Below are positions 34,104 through 42,935 of a DNA stretch of 64,000 nucleotides, one piece after another (position 1 is the first letter of the stretch; the number at the start of each line of letters is the position of its first letter). Under the pieces are notes generated by a model, which was not told the origin of the DNA, did no database searches, and saw only the letters and a list, made by a program, of their open reading frames with translations. A program made the position numbers and the translations under genes. Source of the stretch: Saccharopolyspora ipomoeae (GTDB lineage Bacteria > Actinomycetota > Actinomycetes > Mycobacteriales > Pseudonocardiaceae); contig NZ_JASAOF010000030.1 in the NCBI RefSeq assembly GCF_029952525.1, positions 1 through 64,000 of the forward strand, given 5' to 3'.

Positions 34104-35356
34104 CGTCTCTCCGCGCGGACGGCGGGCGGTTGCGCGACCTGCTCGACGGGTTCGCCGCGCTCTCCGAGAGCGACAGCGGGCCGGGCGTGACCAGGCTGGC
34201 CTACACGGCCCTCGAACGTCGTGCCCATGCGCTCTTCTCCGAGACGATGTCCGCGCTCGGCCTGAGCACGTGGGTCGACGCGGCGGGCAACACGCTCGCG
34301 GAACGGCCGGGCACCGGTGCCGGCCTCCCGGCGATCGGCACCGGGTCGCATCTGGACAGCGTCCCCAACGCGGGCTCCTACGACGGGATCGTCGGGGTGT
34401 GCGCGGCGATGGAAGTGGCGCGGCTGCTGGTCGAGCACGACATCGCGCACCGGCACCCGCTGCGGTTCGTCGTGTTCGCGGCCGAGGAGGGCGCGCGCTT
34501 CGGTCAGGCGTGCACCGGCAGCAGGATCGCGGCCGGACTCACCGGTTCCGACGACCTGCCGTCGAAGGTGGACGCCGACGGCGTCACGCTCGCCGACGCG
34601 ATGGCCGGTGTCGGCCTCGACCCGTCGACCGTCGAGGACGCGCGGTGGGAACCGGCCGACTGGGCCGCTTTCGTGGAACTCCACATCGAGCAGGGCAGCG
34701 TCCTGGAGACCGAGGGGGTCCGGCTGGGCGTCGTGGATTCGATCTCCGGAAGCACGAGGCTGCGGCTGGATCTCCGCGGCCGCGCGACGCACAGCGGCGG
34801 TACGCCGATGCACCTGCGCGCTGACGCGATGGCCGCGGCGGCCGAGATCGTGCTCGCGGTCGAGGCGCTGGGCGAGGACGAGCGCAACGTCGGGACCAGG
34901 ACGACCGTCGGCAGGCTCGACGTCGCACCGGGTTCGATGACGACGATCGCGGGCAGCGCCTCGCTGTGGGTCGACGTTCGGGGCACGGACGCGGGACGGC
35001 AGCGGGACACCGCCGCCGAGATCGTGCGACGGGCGAAGCGGATCTGCGACGAGCGGGGGATCGGATTCTGCCACGAGCAGCTCGCCGACACCCCACCGGT
35101 GGAACTGCGCGCGGGCATCCGCGACGAGCTCGCCGCGTCGTGCCGAGCGGTCGGGGTCGAACCCCGGGTGCTGACCAGCGGCGCCAGTCACGACGCGCAG
35201 CAGGTCGACCGGGTGGCTCCGGCGGGCATGCTCTTCGTGCCGAGCGAGGCGGGCATCAGCCACGACCCGGCGGAGCGCACCGACATCGACGACATCGCGC
35301 TCGGCACGACGGCGCTGGTCGCCGGGCTGCTGCGCCTGGACGGGAGCCTGCCGTGA
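34100..35356 (+). CDS. M20 family N-carbamoyl-amino acid hydrolase (ureidosuccinase-like)
   Basis: 418-residue M20/hydantoinase-carbamoylase family amidohydrolase. Metal ligands visible: His84 in GTGSHLDSV, Asp95 in GSYDGIVGV, Glu129-Glu130 in FAAEEGARF and a later His in ELHIEQG. The lid/dimerisation domain has GRATHSGGTPM. The enzymes cleave N-carbamoyl amino acids to the free amino acid, CO2 and ammonia. After the dihydroorotase-type enzyme, the natural substrate would be N-carbamoyl-L-aspartate, giving aspartate. It could alternatively be allantoate or beta-ureidopropionate. ATG overlaps the upstream stop and its own stop overlaps the PyrK-like GTG. Confidence 0.9.
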   Translation: MTSLRADGGRLRDLLDGFAALSESDSGPGVTRLAYTALERRAHALFSETMSALGLSTWVDAAGNTLAERPGTGAGLPAIGTGSHLDSVPNAGSYDGIVGVCAAMEVARLLVEHDIAHRHPLRFVVFAAEEGARFGQACTGSRIAAGLTGSDDLPSKVDADGVTLADAMAGVGLDPSTVEDARWEPADWAAFVELHIEQGSVLETEGVRLGVVDSISGSTRLRLDLRGRATHSGGTPMHLRADAMAAAAEIVLAVEALGEDERNVGTRTTVGRLDVAPGSMTTIAGSASLWVDVRGTDAGRQRDTAAEIVRRAKRICDERGIGFCHEQLADTPPVELRAGIRDELAASCRAVGVEPRVLTSGASHDAQQVDRVAPAGMLFVPSEAGISHDPAERTDIDDIALGTTALVAGLLRLDGSLP

Positions 35357-36189
35357 TCGCATCCGCTGAGCTGAACGTCCTCGGCGGTGAGCTGCCGGCG
35401 CCGGTGTCCGAGCGCGCGCCGGTGCTCACCAACCGGGCGCTGTCCGACCGGTACCGGGTGCTGCGGCTCCGGTCCGAGACGATCGCGCGCCGCGCGCGGG
35501 CGGGGCAGTTCGCGATGGTCGCGCCGGACGCGCGACCGGGCACGGTGCTGCCGCGACCGATGGCGATCTACGCGCGGGACGTCGAGCGAGGAGTCGTGGA
35601 GATCGTGTACGGCGTCGTCGGCGACGGCACGAGGTCGCTGGCCGCCATCGCCGAGGGCGAGCACGTCGTCGTGACCGGACCGCTGGGGCACGGGTTCACC
35701 ATCACCGACGAGGCGCGGCACGTCCTGCTCATCGGGCGCGGTGTGGGAACGTGCGCGATGACGAGCGTCGCGCAGGACCTCGCCGGGACGTCGGTGCGCG
35801 TGTCGGCCGTGCTCAGCGGTCGCGACCGCACGGCGGTGCTCGGCGAGGACGTGCTCCGCCGTTGCGGGGCCGAGCTGCTCCTCGTGACCGACGCGGACGG
35901 CACCAGCCGGGTTTCCGCCGTGCGCGAGCGCCTGCACCGCGCGTTCGACGACGACCCGCCGCAGCTGGTTCTGACCAGCGGGTCCGAGCGGCTGACCCGG
36001 TTGGCCGCGCAGCTCGCCGCGCGATGGCGCGCCGGCGCGCAGGTCTCGATCGAGGCGCACATGGCCTGCGGGCTCGGCTACTGCCACGGCTGCGCCGCCG
36101 GAGACGGCGACGGCACCCGCGAGGCGCCGCTCGTCTGCCGCGACGGCCCGGTGTTCGGCATCGGCGCTGATCCCGACCCGAGGCCGTGA
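35353..36189 (+). CDS. pyrK: Dihydroorotate dehydrogenase electron-transfer subunit (PyrK-like)
   Basis: 278-residue FAD/[2Fe-2S] protein of the PyrK group. The FAD-binding RPMAIY lies at residues 68-73, the NAD-binding domain starts at LLIGRGVGTCA, and four cysteines (239, 244, 247 and 262) in ACGLGYCHGC...LVCRDGPVF match the PyrK cluster signature exactly. It shuttles electrons between NAD(H) and the FMN of PyrD. Its presence with a class 1 PyrD four genes upstream argues strongly for a working PyrDK complex. GTG start overlaps the upstream TGA. The two subunit genes are not adjacent, which is unusual. It is the last gene of the operon. Confidence 0.92.
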   Translation: MIASAELNVLGGELPAPVSERAPVLTNRALSDRYRVLRLRSETIARRARAGQFAMVAPDARPGTVLPRPMAIYARDVERGVVEIVYGVVGDGTRSLAAIAEGEHVVVTGPLGHGFTITDEARHVLLIGRGVGTCAMTSVAQDLAGTSVRVSAVLSGRDRTAVLGEDVLRRCGAELLLVTDADGTSRVSAVRERLHRAFDDDPPQLVLTSGSERLTRLAAQLAARWRAGAQVSIEAHMACGLGYCHGCAAGDGDGTREAPLVCRDGPVFGIGADPDPRP

Positions 36190-36231
36190 AAGCGGTCGAG
36201 GCGCGCCGCCCCCGCTCGGCGGGGCAGCGGG

Positions 36232-36966
36232 TCATGGCGCGGTGTCGACCTGGTCGAGGTGGCGGAGGGTGGTGGCGATGATCTGCTGCTGGGCTTGCTC
36301 GCGGGTGGTGCCGGGCCGGCCGTCGCCGCGTTGCGGGCCGTAGTCGCCGAAGTGGGCGTGAACGGCGCCGGGGACGGGCACGAACTCCGTGTTCGGCGGC
36401 AGGGGTGCGCCGAGCACGTCGGGCGTGCGGGAGAGGGCGTCGTGGGTGCCGTAGATCGAGGTGACGGTGAGGTCGCGGCGGTCGCGGAGGCTGATGTCGG
36501 GATAGCTCGCCCACAGCAGCAGACCGCGGACCTCGTCGGGGTGGTGGGTGGCCAGCCGCGCTGCGGTGGGGCCGCCGAGAGAGTGCCCGGCGGCGACCCA
36601 GCGGCGTGGTGGTCCGGCGCGGGTGAAGAGGTGCCGGCCTTGCTGGGGTTGGAGGATCGCCATCCCGAAGGGGGCTTTGAGCACCACCACCACGTAGCCG
36701 GCTTCGGCCACCGGGCGCAGCAGGGGCAGGTAGGCGCGGGAGTCGACGCCTGCTCCCGGGTGGAACACCAGACCTGTTGCGCGGACGGGAGTTCGAGCTG
36801 GGCGCAGTTCGATCTCAGTGGGCCGGTCGACGACGGTGACGTCCGGTCCGGACCGCATCGCGTCGCGAGCCCGAGGGGTGGCGGCGAGGGGCTGGGCGTA
36901 GAGCAGGACCGCGCAAACGGCCGCGGCGAGCAGCGCAGCCAGCGGTCGGGTGATCCACCGGCGCAT
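36232..36966 (-). CDS. Alpha/beta hydrolase, secreted or membrane-anchored
   Basis: 244-residue serine hydrolase fold. The nucleophile elbow GHSLGG lies near residue 110, GTHDAL fits the acid position, and VHAHFGDYG the catalytic histidine. The N-terminus RRWITRPLAALLAAAVCAVLLYA is a positively charged signal or anchor, so it probably acts outside the membrane. The ATG at 36966 gives that signal; the frame is open further without homology. It is convergent with the ureide operon and divergent from a small membrane protein gene. Substrate unknown; similarity is to dienelactone hydrolase/chlorophyllase-like proteins. Confidence 0.8.
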   Translation of the reverse strand: MRRWITRPLAALLAAAVCAVLLYAQPLAATPRARDAMRSGPDVTVVDRPTEIELRPARTPVRATGLVFHPGAGVDSRAYLPLLRPVAEAGYVVVVLKAPFGMAILQPQQGRHLFTRAGPPRRWVAAGHSLGGPTAARLATHHPDEVRGLLLWASYPDISLRDRRDLTVTSIYGTHDALSRTPDVLGAPLPPNTEFVPVPGAVHAHFGDYGPQRGDGRPGTTREQAQQQIIATTLRHLDQVDTAP

Positions 36967-37045
36967 GACGGGAAACCTCCAACGGTGCGGCCGCGCTCGG
37001 GTGACGGTGGCACCGCGAGGTGGCGGGCCGCGTACTCTCGGTGGC

Positions 37046-37249
37046 ATGAGGACGAGGGCGGGACGTGGCGGGAACTGGTTCCTGAGCGCGCTGTCGCTGA
37101 TCGTGCTGGGGGTGGTGATCGGGATCGCGATCACCAGCTGGGAACCGATCAGCGCGATGCACCCGGCCTACGGGATCACCTTGGCCGTGGCGGGAGCCGC
37201 GGCCGTCGCGGGCCTGGTCTCGGCCGGGTGGTCCTGGCACCGCCGCTGA
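37046..37249 (+). CDS. Small two-helix membrane protein
   Basis: 67 residues: a basic N-terminus, then two hydrophobic segments (WFLSALSLIVLGVVIGIAIT and YGITLAVAGAAAVAGLVSA) joined by a short loop, ending WSWHRR. No family is recognised. Start ATG after GGTGGC; no strong ribosome site is seen. It is divergent from the alpha/beta hydrolase gene and stands alone. Confidence 0.55.
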   Translation: MRTRAGRGGNWFLSALSLIVLGVVIGIAITSWEPISAMHPAYGITLAVAGAAAVAGLVSAGWSWHRR

Positions 37250-37573
37250 TCGTGGTCGCCGATCGTTCGGTGATCTGCTGCGGCGGTGGGTCAGCACGAT
37301 CACGACACGACTCCATCCTCGACACCACCGGCGACGTCAGCACGCCGATTATCCCCATCGGACCCGAGCTCACCGGAGTCGGAGTGCCGAGGATCGACGA
37401 CCGCGACCCTCATGAGCGCCGCTCGCGGCGAGCGAGAAGAACTTTCGCGTTTCCGCCGTGCGGGCGTCCGCTCACTGTGGTTGCGACGGGTCGACCACCG
37501 GATTGACACTGCTCGACAGGTCGAAGTGGACGATCGCGCAGGTAACCGGGATGGCGAGGTTGCGGAGGGAACC
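37250..37573. other. Intergenic stretch before the sugar porter gene
   Basis: 324 bp without a convincing gene. A TTGACA box (37503-37508) lies 66 bp before the porter ATG but has no good -10 at 16-18 bp. No repeats or strong dyads were noticed. Confidence 0.35.
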
Positions 37574-38980
37574 ATGGCGCGCGCTCCAGGTGAAGAGCAC
37601 GCCCGGGTAGCCGGGACGGGGAGGTTGACGGGAGGGGCGCTGGTGGCCGGCGCCTCGGTCGTCGCGGCGCTGGGCGGTCTGCTGTTCGGTTACGACACGG
37701 GTGTCGTCGCAGCAGCGCTGCCCTACATCAGCGACGCGTTCGGGCTCGGCGAGACGATGAAGCAGGTGGTGACCGCGGCGCTGCTGGCAGGTGCCGTTAT
37801 CGGTGTGATCGTCGGTGGCAAGGTCGCGGATCGGTTGGGCCGCAAGCGGACGCTGATCGGCGTCACCGTCCTGTACGCACTGGCGACGCTGGGATCAGCG
37901 GTGGCTCCCGGTGCCGGATGGCTCATCGTTTCGCGGGTGTTCCTGGGCGTGGCGATCGGCATCTCCTCGCTGGTCGTGCCGACCTACATCGCCGAGCTCG
38001 CGCCGCCGCGCAACCGAGGCAGACTCGTGTCGCTCCACCAGTTCATGGTGACCGTCGGGATCTTGATGGCCTACCTGGTCGGCTACGGGCTGTCCGAGTC
38101 CGCTTCGTGGCGTTGGATGATCGGGGTGGGCGTGCTGCCCGCGGTGCTGATGTCGGTGGGGCTGCTGGGCCTCCCGGAATCCCCTCGCTGGTTGCTCTCG
38201 CACGGGAAGGAAGCCGAAGCGCGGGGTGTCCTCGTGCGAACCCGGCGAGCGGACGAGGTCGAGGCGGAGATCGCGGAGATCCGGGAGGCGGTTCGCGCGG
38301 AGGGACGAATCACCTACCGGGAGCTGCTCGGTCCGCGCTACCGCCGATGGGTTTCGGTCGGTGTCGTCGCGGCGGGGGCGAGCCAGGTCGTCGGTGTGAA
38401 CGCGATCATCTACTACGTGCCGACCATCTTGGAGGACGAGGGGTTCGGCAAGACCGCGGCGATCGGCGTTTCGGTGGCGATCGGGGTGGTGAACGTGCTG
38501 TTCACCCTGCCCGCGCTGCTCTGGATCGACCGGGCGGGCCGCCGCCCCTGGATCCTGGGCGGTACGGCGGTCATCGTGCTCGCGCTCGTGGCGATCGGGG
38601 TCGTGTTCCTGTTCCCGCTGCAGGGCGCGACCGTGAGCTGGCTGATCGTCGTGCTCATGATCTACGAGTCGGCGTTCGCGTGCAGCCTCGGCATCGCGAT
38701 CTGGTTGGTCAACAGCGAGATCTTCCCCAACAACGTTCGAGGTCAGGCGGCATCGTTCGGAATCGTCACCCACTGGGCGATGAACCTCGTCGTGTCGCTG
38801 ACCGTCCTCACCCTGATCTCCGCGCTCGGTGCATCAGTGGTGTTCTGGATCTACGCGTTGCTCGGCGCGCTGTGCCTGGGCTACCTCTACCGGTGGCTCC
38901 CGGAGACCAAGAACCGCAGCTTGGAGGAGATCGAGGCCAGCCTCACGACCGACCGCGGCGACTCCACCCGCGCGCGCTGA
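37574..38980 (+). CDS. Sugar porter family MFS transporter
   Basis: 468-residue, 12-helix sugar:H+ symporter (XylE/GalP/AraE type). Signature segments: GGLLFGYDTGVVAAALPY in helix 1, GGKVADRLGRKR loop, PESPRWLLSHGKEAEA at the central loop, QVVGVNAIIYYVPTI in helix 7, DRAGRRPWI, and PETKNRSLEEIE at the C-terminus. All are diagnostic of the family. SD GGAGG 5 nt before the ATG. It stands alone; no sugar kinase or isomerase is adjacent, so the substrate is not inferable. Confidence 0.93.
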   Translation: MARAPGEEHARVAGTGRLTGGALVAGASVVAALGGLLFGYDTGVVAAALPYISDAFGLGETMKQVVTAALLAGAVIGVIVGGKVADRLGRKRTLIGVTVLYALATLGSAVAPGAGWLIVSRVFLGVAIGISSLVVPTYIAELAPPRNRGRLVSLHQFMVTVGILMAYLVGYGLSESASWRWMIGVGVLPAVLMSVGLLGLPESPRWLLSHGKEAEARGVLVRTRRADEVEAEIAEIREAVRAEGRITYRELLGPRYRRWVSVGVVAAGASQVVGVNAIIYYVPTILEDEGFGKTAAIGVSVAIGVVNVLFTLPALLWIDRAGRRPWILGGTAVIVLALVAIGVVFLFPLQGATVSWLIVVLMIYESAFACSLGIAIWLVNSEIFPNNVRGQAASFGIVTHWAMNLVVSLTVLTLISALGASVVFWIYALLGALCLGYLYRWLPETKNRSLEEIEASLTTDRGDSTRAR

Positions 38981-39001
38981 TCCACAGGGCCCGGAGTTCG
39001 C

Positions 39002-39025
39002 CGCGGGGAGTCGGCACTTCCCGCG
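39002..39025 (+). terminator. Possible hairpin terminator after the sugar porter
   Basis: CGCGGGGA and TTCCCGCG form an 8-bp stem (one G-T pair) around an 8-nt loop, 22 bp after the stop. No T tract. Confidence 0.35.
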
Positions 39026-39080
39026 CGGGTGGTTCGTTGATACTGCAGAGCCGGATCGACGAACATCGGAGGAGTTGGCC

Positions 39081-39356
39081 ATGAGCCTCATCGGCACCCT
39101 GCTGGGGTACGTCCTGTCGGCGTACCTGCTGCTGCTCATCGCTCGGATGGTGCTGGATTGGGCTCGGGCCGCGACCGAGGGGCCGCCCTGGGTGAGACGT
39201 GCTCGCGCGCTGACCCACGCCGGGACCGAGCCGGTGATCGCGCCGGTGCGGCGGGTGCTGCGACCGGTGCGCGTCGGAGAGCTCTCGATCGACCTGGCCT
39301 TCACCGCCGTGTTCGTGGTCGTCCTGATCCTGCGTTCGGTCGCCTTCAGCTTGTAG
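39081..39356 (+). CDS. YggT family membrane protein
   Basis: 91-residue protein with the YggT pattern: a first helix with YLLLLIARMVLDW, a cytoplasmic loop containing [18 protein letters not shown] (the conserved P-x-RR region) and a second helix. In actinomycetes this family usually sits after sepF/divIVA in the division cluster; this copy is isolated beside an Fpg-type glycosylase. Function unknown. SD GGAGG 8 nt upstream of the ATG. Confidence 0.85.
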   Translation: MSLIGTLLGYVLSAYLLLLIARMVLDWARAATEGPPWVRRARALTHAGTEPVIAPVRRVLRPVRVGELSIDLAFTAVFVVVLILRSVAFSL

Positions 39357-39368
39357 TGGCGAGCGACG

Positions 39369-40157
39369 TCAGGACGGCTGGCAACGGGGGCACCAGACGG
39401 TGCTGCGCCCTCCGATCCTGCTCCGCCTCAGCGGTGTCGAACACCGCGGGCACCGGGCGTCGCGCTCGTTGCGGTGCCCGGTCAGCCAGGACGGGCGGTC
39501 GGGGACGTGCCCGACGCGCGACGAGCTGCGCAGCACCGAGCCCAGCCGGGCGTGCAACCTCGCCCAGCGGGCCGAGTCGAGGTCGGTGGTCCTCAGCGTC
39601 GGAGCCAGCCGCGAGCGCCACAGGATCTCGTCCACGCACAGGTTGCCCAGGCCGGCCACGACCGCCTGGTCCATCAGCGCTGGTTTGATCCGGCGTTCCG
39701 TGCGCGTGAGCCGCGCGCGCAGGTCGCGGCGGCTCACCCCGGCGGCGTCGGGGCCGAGGTCGCCGAGCAGGTCCTCGACCTCGGAGGCCTCGGTCGCCAA
39801 CCGCAGCCCGGTCAGCTTGCGCATGTCCCGGTAGCGCAACGCTCCTTCGCGGAACTCGAAGACGACGCGGTCGTGCCGGTGATCGGTTTGCTCCCCCGGT
39901 GTCCACACGAAGGCGCCGGTCATGCCGAAATGCGCCAGCAGCTGCGGGTAGCCGGACCGGCTGCGGGTCGGAACCCGAAGCCACTTGCCGCACCTGCTCG
40001 GCTCCGCGATCACCTCGCCCCGGAGAGCACGTGCGAACTCCTCCGGCGAGGTGCGCACGACGCCCGCGTCGAGCACCCGCACCGCCGCGACCTCCGAGCC
40101 CACGACGTGGTCGCTGACCACGCGGCGAAAACCTTCGACGTCGGGAAGTTCCGGCAT
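39369..40157 (-). CDS. Fpg/Nei family DNA glycosylase/AP lyase
   Basis: 262-residue bifunctional base-excision enzyme. The N-terminal MPELPDVE supplies the catalytic Pro2 and Glu3, Lys58 is in CGKWL, the helix-two-turn-helix DQAVVAGLGNLCVDEILW binds DNA, and the C-terminal zinc finger has CPRC...CPRC with a GGRSTVWC arginine segment. The N-terminal sequence after PELPDVE is closer to actinobacterial Nei/Fpg paralogs than to canonical MutM (PELPEVE). It is downstream of a small DUF gene on the same strand. It removes oxidised bases. Confidence 0.92.
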   Translation of the reverse strand: MPELPDVEGFRRVVSDHVVGSEVAAVRVLDAGVVRTSPEEFARALRGEVIAEPSRCGKWLRVPTRSRSGYPQLLAHFGMTGAFVWTPGEQTDHRHDRVVFEFREGALRYRDMRKLTGLRLATEASEVEDLLGDLGPDAAGVSRRDLRARLTRTERRIKPALMDQAVVAGLGNLCVDEILWRSRLAPTLRTTDLDSARWARLHARLGSVLRSSSRVGHVPDRPSWLTGHRNERDARCPRCSTPLRRSRIGGRSTVWCPRCQPS

Positions 40158-40164
40158 GGCCCAC

Positions 40165-40623
40165 CTACGCGTGATCGCTGCCCGGGGTGTGCGGATCGCT
40201 TCCCTGGCCGAAGGTCGCCAAGCGCTCGACGAGTGCGGCGTCGTCGGGGTCCAGGGGCATCGGTTGCTCGACGTGCCCGGTGCGGTCTCCGGTGGCGAGC
40301 ACGCCCAACCAGCCCGCCGCCTCGTCCGGATCGGGGAGCAGCGCGGCGGCGTCGGCTTCCTGCCCGACGCGGTAGCAGCGGCGGTTTCCCTCGGTGAAGC
40401 TCCAACCGAGGTACGGCGTCCACTCCACGGTCAGCTCCGGCGCGCCGCTGATCACGATCTCGACGGTCATCCGCTGCCGGTTCAGGCGGGCGGTGTCCAG
40501 TTCGATCTCCATCGCCCGGGCGGCCTCGCGCACGTCGTCGAGGTAGCCGGCCATCGCGTCCACCGTGCCGAGTCGTCCCTCGGTGCGGTCGCGCACGTGC
40601 CTGTCCAACGGGTCACCGTTCAT
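40165..40623 (-). CDS. Small actinobacterial protein, DUF6292-like
   Basis: 152-residue soluble protein. The segment VDAMAGYLDDVREAARAM, then TVEWTPYLGWSF and LLPDPDEAAGWL, resembles the DUF6292 pattern (helix, a W-x-x-x-x-GW strand, and a P-x-P helix). That is a pattern-level match. No catalytic motif is seen. ATG at 40623 is chosen since upstream residues look non-coding. It lies 7 bp upstream of the glycosylase start and is probably co-transcribed. Confidence 0.6.
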   Translation of the reverse strand: MNGDPLDRHVRDRTEGRLGTVDAMAGYLDDVREAARAMEIELDTARLNRQRMTVEIVISGAPELTVEWTPYLGWSFTEGNRRCYRVGQEADAAALLPDPDEAAGWLGVLATGDRTGHVEQPMPLDPDDAALVERLATFGQGSDPHTPGSDHA

Positions 40624-40723
40624 CGCCGCGTTCCACCAGCCTTCACGGGCGGGGTCACCTCGGTGTTCCCGCCACCCGCCGGGCGCGAAACCCGAAGCGC
40701 CGTGGCCCACCGCCGGACGTGCG

Positions 40724-41353
40724 TCATCCGCTCGCGGTGTCGCCGTAGATGCGCAGGCGGAGTTCGCGGGCTTTGCTCATGTGGTCGCGGGCGAGGTCGT
40801 GCGCGCGTTCGGCGTCGCCCCGCTCGATCGCCGCGATGATCGCCTCGTGCTCGCCGATCGCCTCCTCCCAGCGGCCCGGCAGCGCCAGGGTCGTGGCCGG
40901 GTAGCGGGTGAGGTGGTTGTTCAGCCGGGTGAGCAGGTCCACGACGGTGCCGTTGTGGCTGGCCGCCCAGATCGCTTCGTGCACCGCCAGGTTCGCCGCG
41001 GCCATCTCCGCCGGATCCGATGTCGGCGTCGCCGACATCTCCTTCTGCGCGCGGGAGATCCGGACGAGGTCGAAGTCGGTGCGGCGCTGCGCGGCGGCCG
41101 ACGCGGCGGTGGCCTCCAGGGAGACGCGCACCTCGTAGATCTCCAGGATCTCCTCGGGGCTGCGGGTGCGCACCCGCATGCCCCGTTGACCGCGTTCGAC
41201 CAGCCCGTCCTGCTGGAGCCTGCGCAGCGCCTCGCGCACCGGCGTCCGGCTGGTCCCGTAGCGTTCCGCCAGGGCCAGTTCCGCCAGGGCCGCGCCCGGC
41301 TCCCAGGTGCCGTCGACGATCTCAGCGCGCAGCCGGTCGTATACCTCGGACAG
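40724..41353 (-). CDS. FadR-type GntR transcriptional regulator (probable CTG start)
   Basis: About 209 residues with a GntR winged helix (VYDRLRAEIVDGTWEPG..., TSRTPVREALRRLQ) and an FCD ligand-binding domain (EIYEVRVSLEATAAS, VHEAIWAASHN, EHEAIIAAIERGDAERA). The first GTG in frame (41239) falls inside the HTH and cannot be the true start. The complete HTH requires the CTG at 41353, which has AGGAGG 6 nt upstream; no ATG, GTG or TTG lies in frame between there and the Tct genes. It is the last gene behind tctCBA and is likely to control that operon and the divergent dehydrogenase through GTATAC sites. Confidence 0.85.
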   Translation of the reverse strand: MSEVYDRLRAEIVDGTWEPGAALAELALAERYGTSRTPVREALRRLQQDGLVERGQRGMRVRTRSPEEILEIYEVRVSLEATAASAAAQRRTDFDLVRISRAQKEMSATPTSDPAEMAAANLAVHEAIWAASHNGTVVDLLTRLNNHLTRYPATTLALPGRWEEAIGEHEAIIAAIERGDAERAHDLARDHMSKARELRLRIYGDTASG

Positions 41354-41382
41354 TTCGTCCCTCCTCGGATCGGGTTCGCTCA

Positions 41383-41396
41383 GTATACGGCCGTAT
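41383..41396. promoter_or_regulatory. GntR-type palindrome upstream of the regulator
   Basis: GTATACGGCCGTAT contains the 12-bp perfect palindrome ATACGGCCGTAT and a GTATAC core. It lies 29 bp upstream of the GntR start, in the gap after tctA. The same GTATAC core occurs at 44511-44516 before tctC and the dehydrogenase gene. Confidence 0.5.
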
Positions 41397-41422
41397 GCAC
41401 TGCTCCTCGCGGCGCAACGCGC

Positions 41423-42934
41423 TCACGTCAGGTCCGCGCCCTCCCGAGCACGCCGCTGCCGCCGCACCACCGGCACGAGGGCGGAGAGCAGCAGCGACAA
41501 CGCCACCACCGCCCACAGCGCGATCGTGATCGGGCCGGAGACCAGGATGGACGGGTCCCCCTCGGAGAGCACGAGCGCACGGCGGAGCTGCTGCTCGGCG
41601 ATCGGACCCAGGATGAGCCCGACGATCGCCGGGGCCGGTGGGATGCCGGCTTCGCGCATGAGCAGCCCGAGCAGGCCGAGTCCGCAGAGGACGAGCAGGT
41701 CCGCGGTCGTGCCTCCGGCGGCGAAGGCGCCGAGCGCGGCGAACACCAGCACCCCGGCGTAGATGGTGTGCGGCGGGATGGTGAGCATGCGCGCCCACAC
41801 CTTCACCAGCGGGAGGTTGAGCACCAGCAGCATCACGTTGCCGACGTAGAGGCTGGCGATCAACGTCCACACCAGCGGACCGGACTCGGTGAACAGCTCC
41901 GGTCCGGGTTGCAGGCCGTAGGACTGGAACGCGGTGAGGATCACCGCGGCGGTCGCCGAGGTGGGCAGGCCGATGGTCAGCAGCGGGACGAGAACCCCTG
42001 CCGCGGCGGCGTTGTTGGCCGCTTCCGGACCGGCCACCCCTTCGATCGCGCCGCGCCCGAAGTCCTCGGGGTGCCGCGACAGCTTCTTCTCGACGGTGTA
42101 GCTCAGGAACGTGGGGACCTCGGCGCCGCCCGCGGGCAGGCTGCCGATCGGGAAGCCGAGCGCGGTGCCGCGCAGCCAGGCCGGCCACGAGCGGCGCAGG
42201 TCGTCGCGCGACAGCGCGGTGCGGCCGTGCACCGGTTGGACGCTCGACTGCCCGTACCTGCTGATCAGGCGGGTGAAGGTCTCGCCGAGCGCGAACAGGG
42301 CCACGACGACGATGACGACGTCGATGCCGTCGAGCAGAGCTTCGGCCCCGAACACCAGCCGCGGCTGTCCGGTCTGGGAGTCGATGCCGATCAGTCCGAT
42401 GGTGATGCCGACCAGCAGGCTCGCGATGCCCTTGAGCAGGTTCGGGCCCAGCAGGGCGGAGACGGTGGTGAACGCGACCGCCATCAGTGCCACGTACTCG
42501 GGCGGTCCGAACCCGGTCGCGAAGTCGGCGACGAGCGGGGCCAGGAAGGTCAGTCCGATGGTTCCGATCGTGGCGGCCACGAAGCTGCCCAGCGCGGCGG
42601 TGGCGAGCGCTGCCGCGGCCCGGCCGGCCCGCGCCATCTTGTTGCCTTCGAGCGCGGCGATCATCGACGCGCTCTCGCCGGGTGTGTTGAGCAGGATCGA
42701 GGTGGTCGATCCGCCGTACATGCCGCCGTAGTAGATCCCGGCGAACAGGATCAGCGCGCTGGAGGGTTCCAGCCGGAAGGTGATCGGCAGCAGCATCGCC
42801 ACCGTCAACGCGGGGCCGATGCCGGGCAGGACGCCGACCGCCGTGCCGATCGTGACGCCGACCAGCGCCCACAGCAGGTGCGACGGGGTCAGCGCGGCCG
42901 CGAAACCGTCGAGCAGGAGTCCGATCTGGTCCAT
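41423..42934 (-). CDS. tctA: Tripartite tricarboxylate transporter large permease TctA
   Basis: 503-residue membrane protein, about 12 helices. It matches the TctA family: [20 protein letters not shown] near the N-terminus, [20 protein letters not shown] with the signature loop, and [15 protein letters not shown] in the second half. It is the main transmembrane subunit that imports tricarboxylates with a cation gradient. It is 1 bp from tctB, which is behind tctC, so the order is tctC-tctB-tctA. The divergent gene encodes a tricarballylate dehydrogenase-like flavoprotein, so tricarballylate or citrate is the probable substrate. Confidence 0.93.
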   Translation of the reverse strand: MDQIGLLLDGFAAALTPSHLLWALVGVTIGTAVGVLPGIGPALTVAMLLPITFRLEPSSALILFAGIYYGGMYGGSTTSILLNTPGESASMIAALEGNKMARAGRAAAALATAALGSFVAATIGTIGLTFLAPLVADFATGFGPPEYVALMAVAFTTVSALLGPNLLKGIASLLVGITIGLIGIDSQTGQPRLVFGAEALLDGIDVVIVVVALFALGETFTRLISRYGQSSVQPVHGRTALSRDDLRRSWPAWLRGTALGFPIGSLPAGGAEVPTFLSYTVEKKLSRHPEDFGRGAIEGVAGPEAANNAAAAGVLVPLLTIGLPTSATAAVILTAFQSYGLQPGPELFTESGPLVWTLIASLYVGNVMLLVLNLPLVKVWARMLTIPPHTIYAGVLVFAALGAFAAGGTTADLLVLCGLGLLGLLMREAGIPPAPAIVGLILGPIAEQQLRRALVLSEGDPSILVSGPITIALWAVVALSLLLSALVPVVRRQRRAREGADLT

Positions 42935-42935
42935 C

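Noticed and set aside
36190-36231. GC-rich dyad between the pyrK-like gene and the alpha/beta hydrolase gene as a terminator
   Set aside because: Only a 5-bp uninterrupted stem (GCCCC/GGGGC) could be drawn; too weak to call.
41239-41241. GTG as start of the GntR gene
   Set aside because: It falls inside the DNA-binding helix; the conserved first half of the HTH is encoded upstream to the CTG at 41353.
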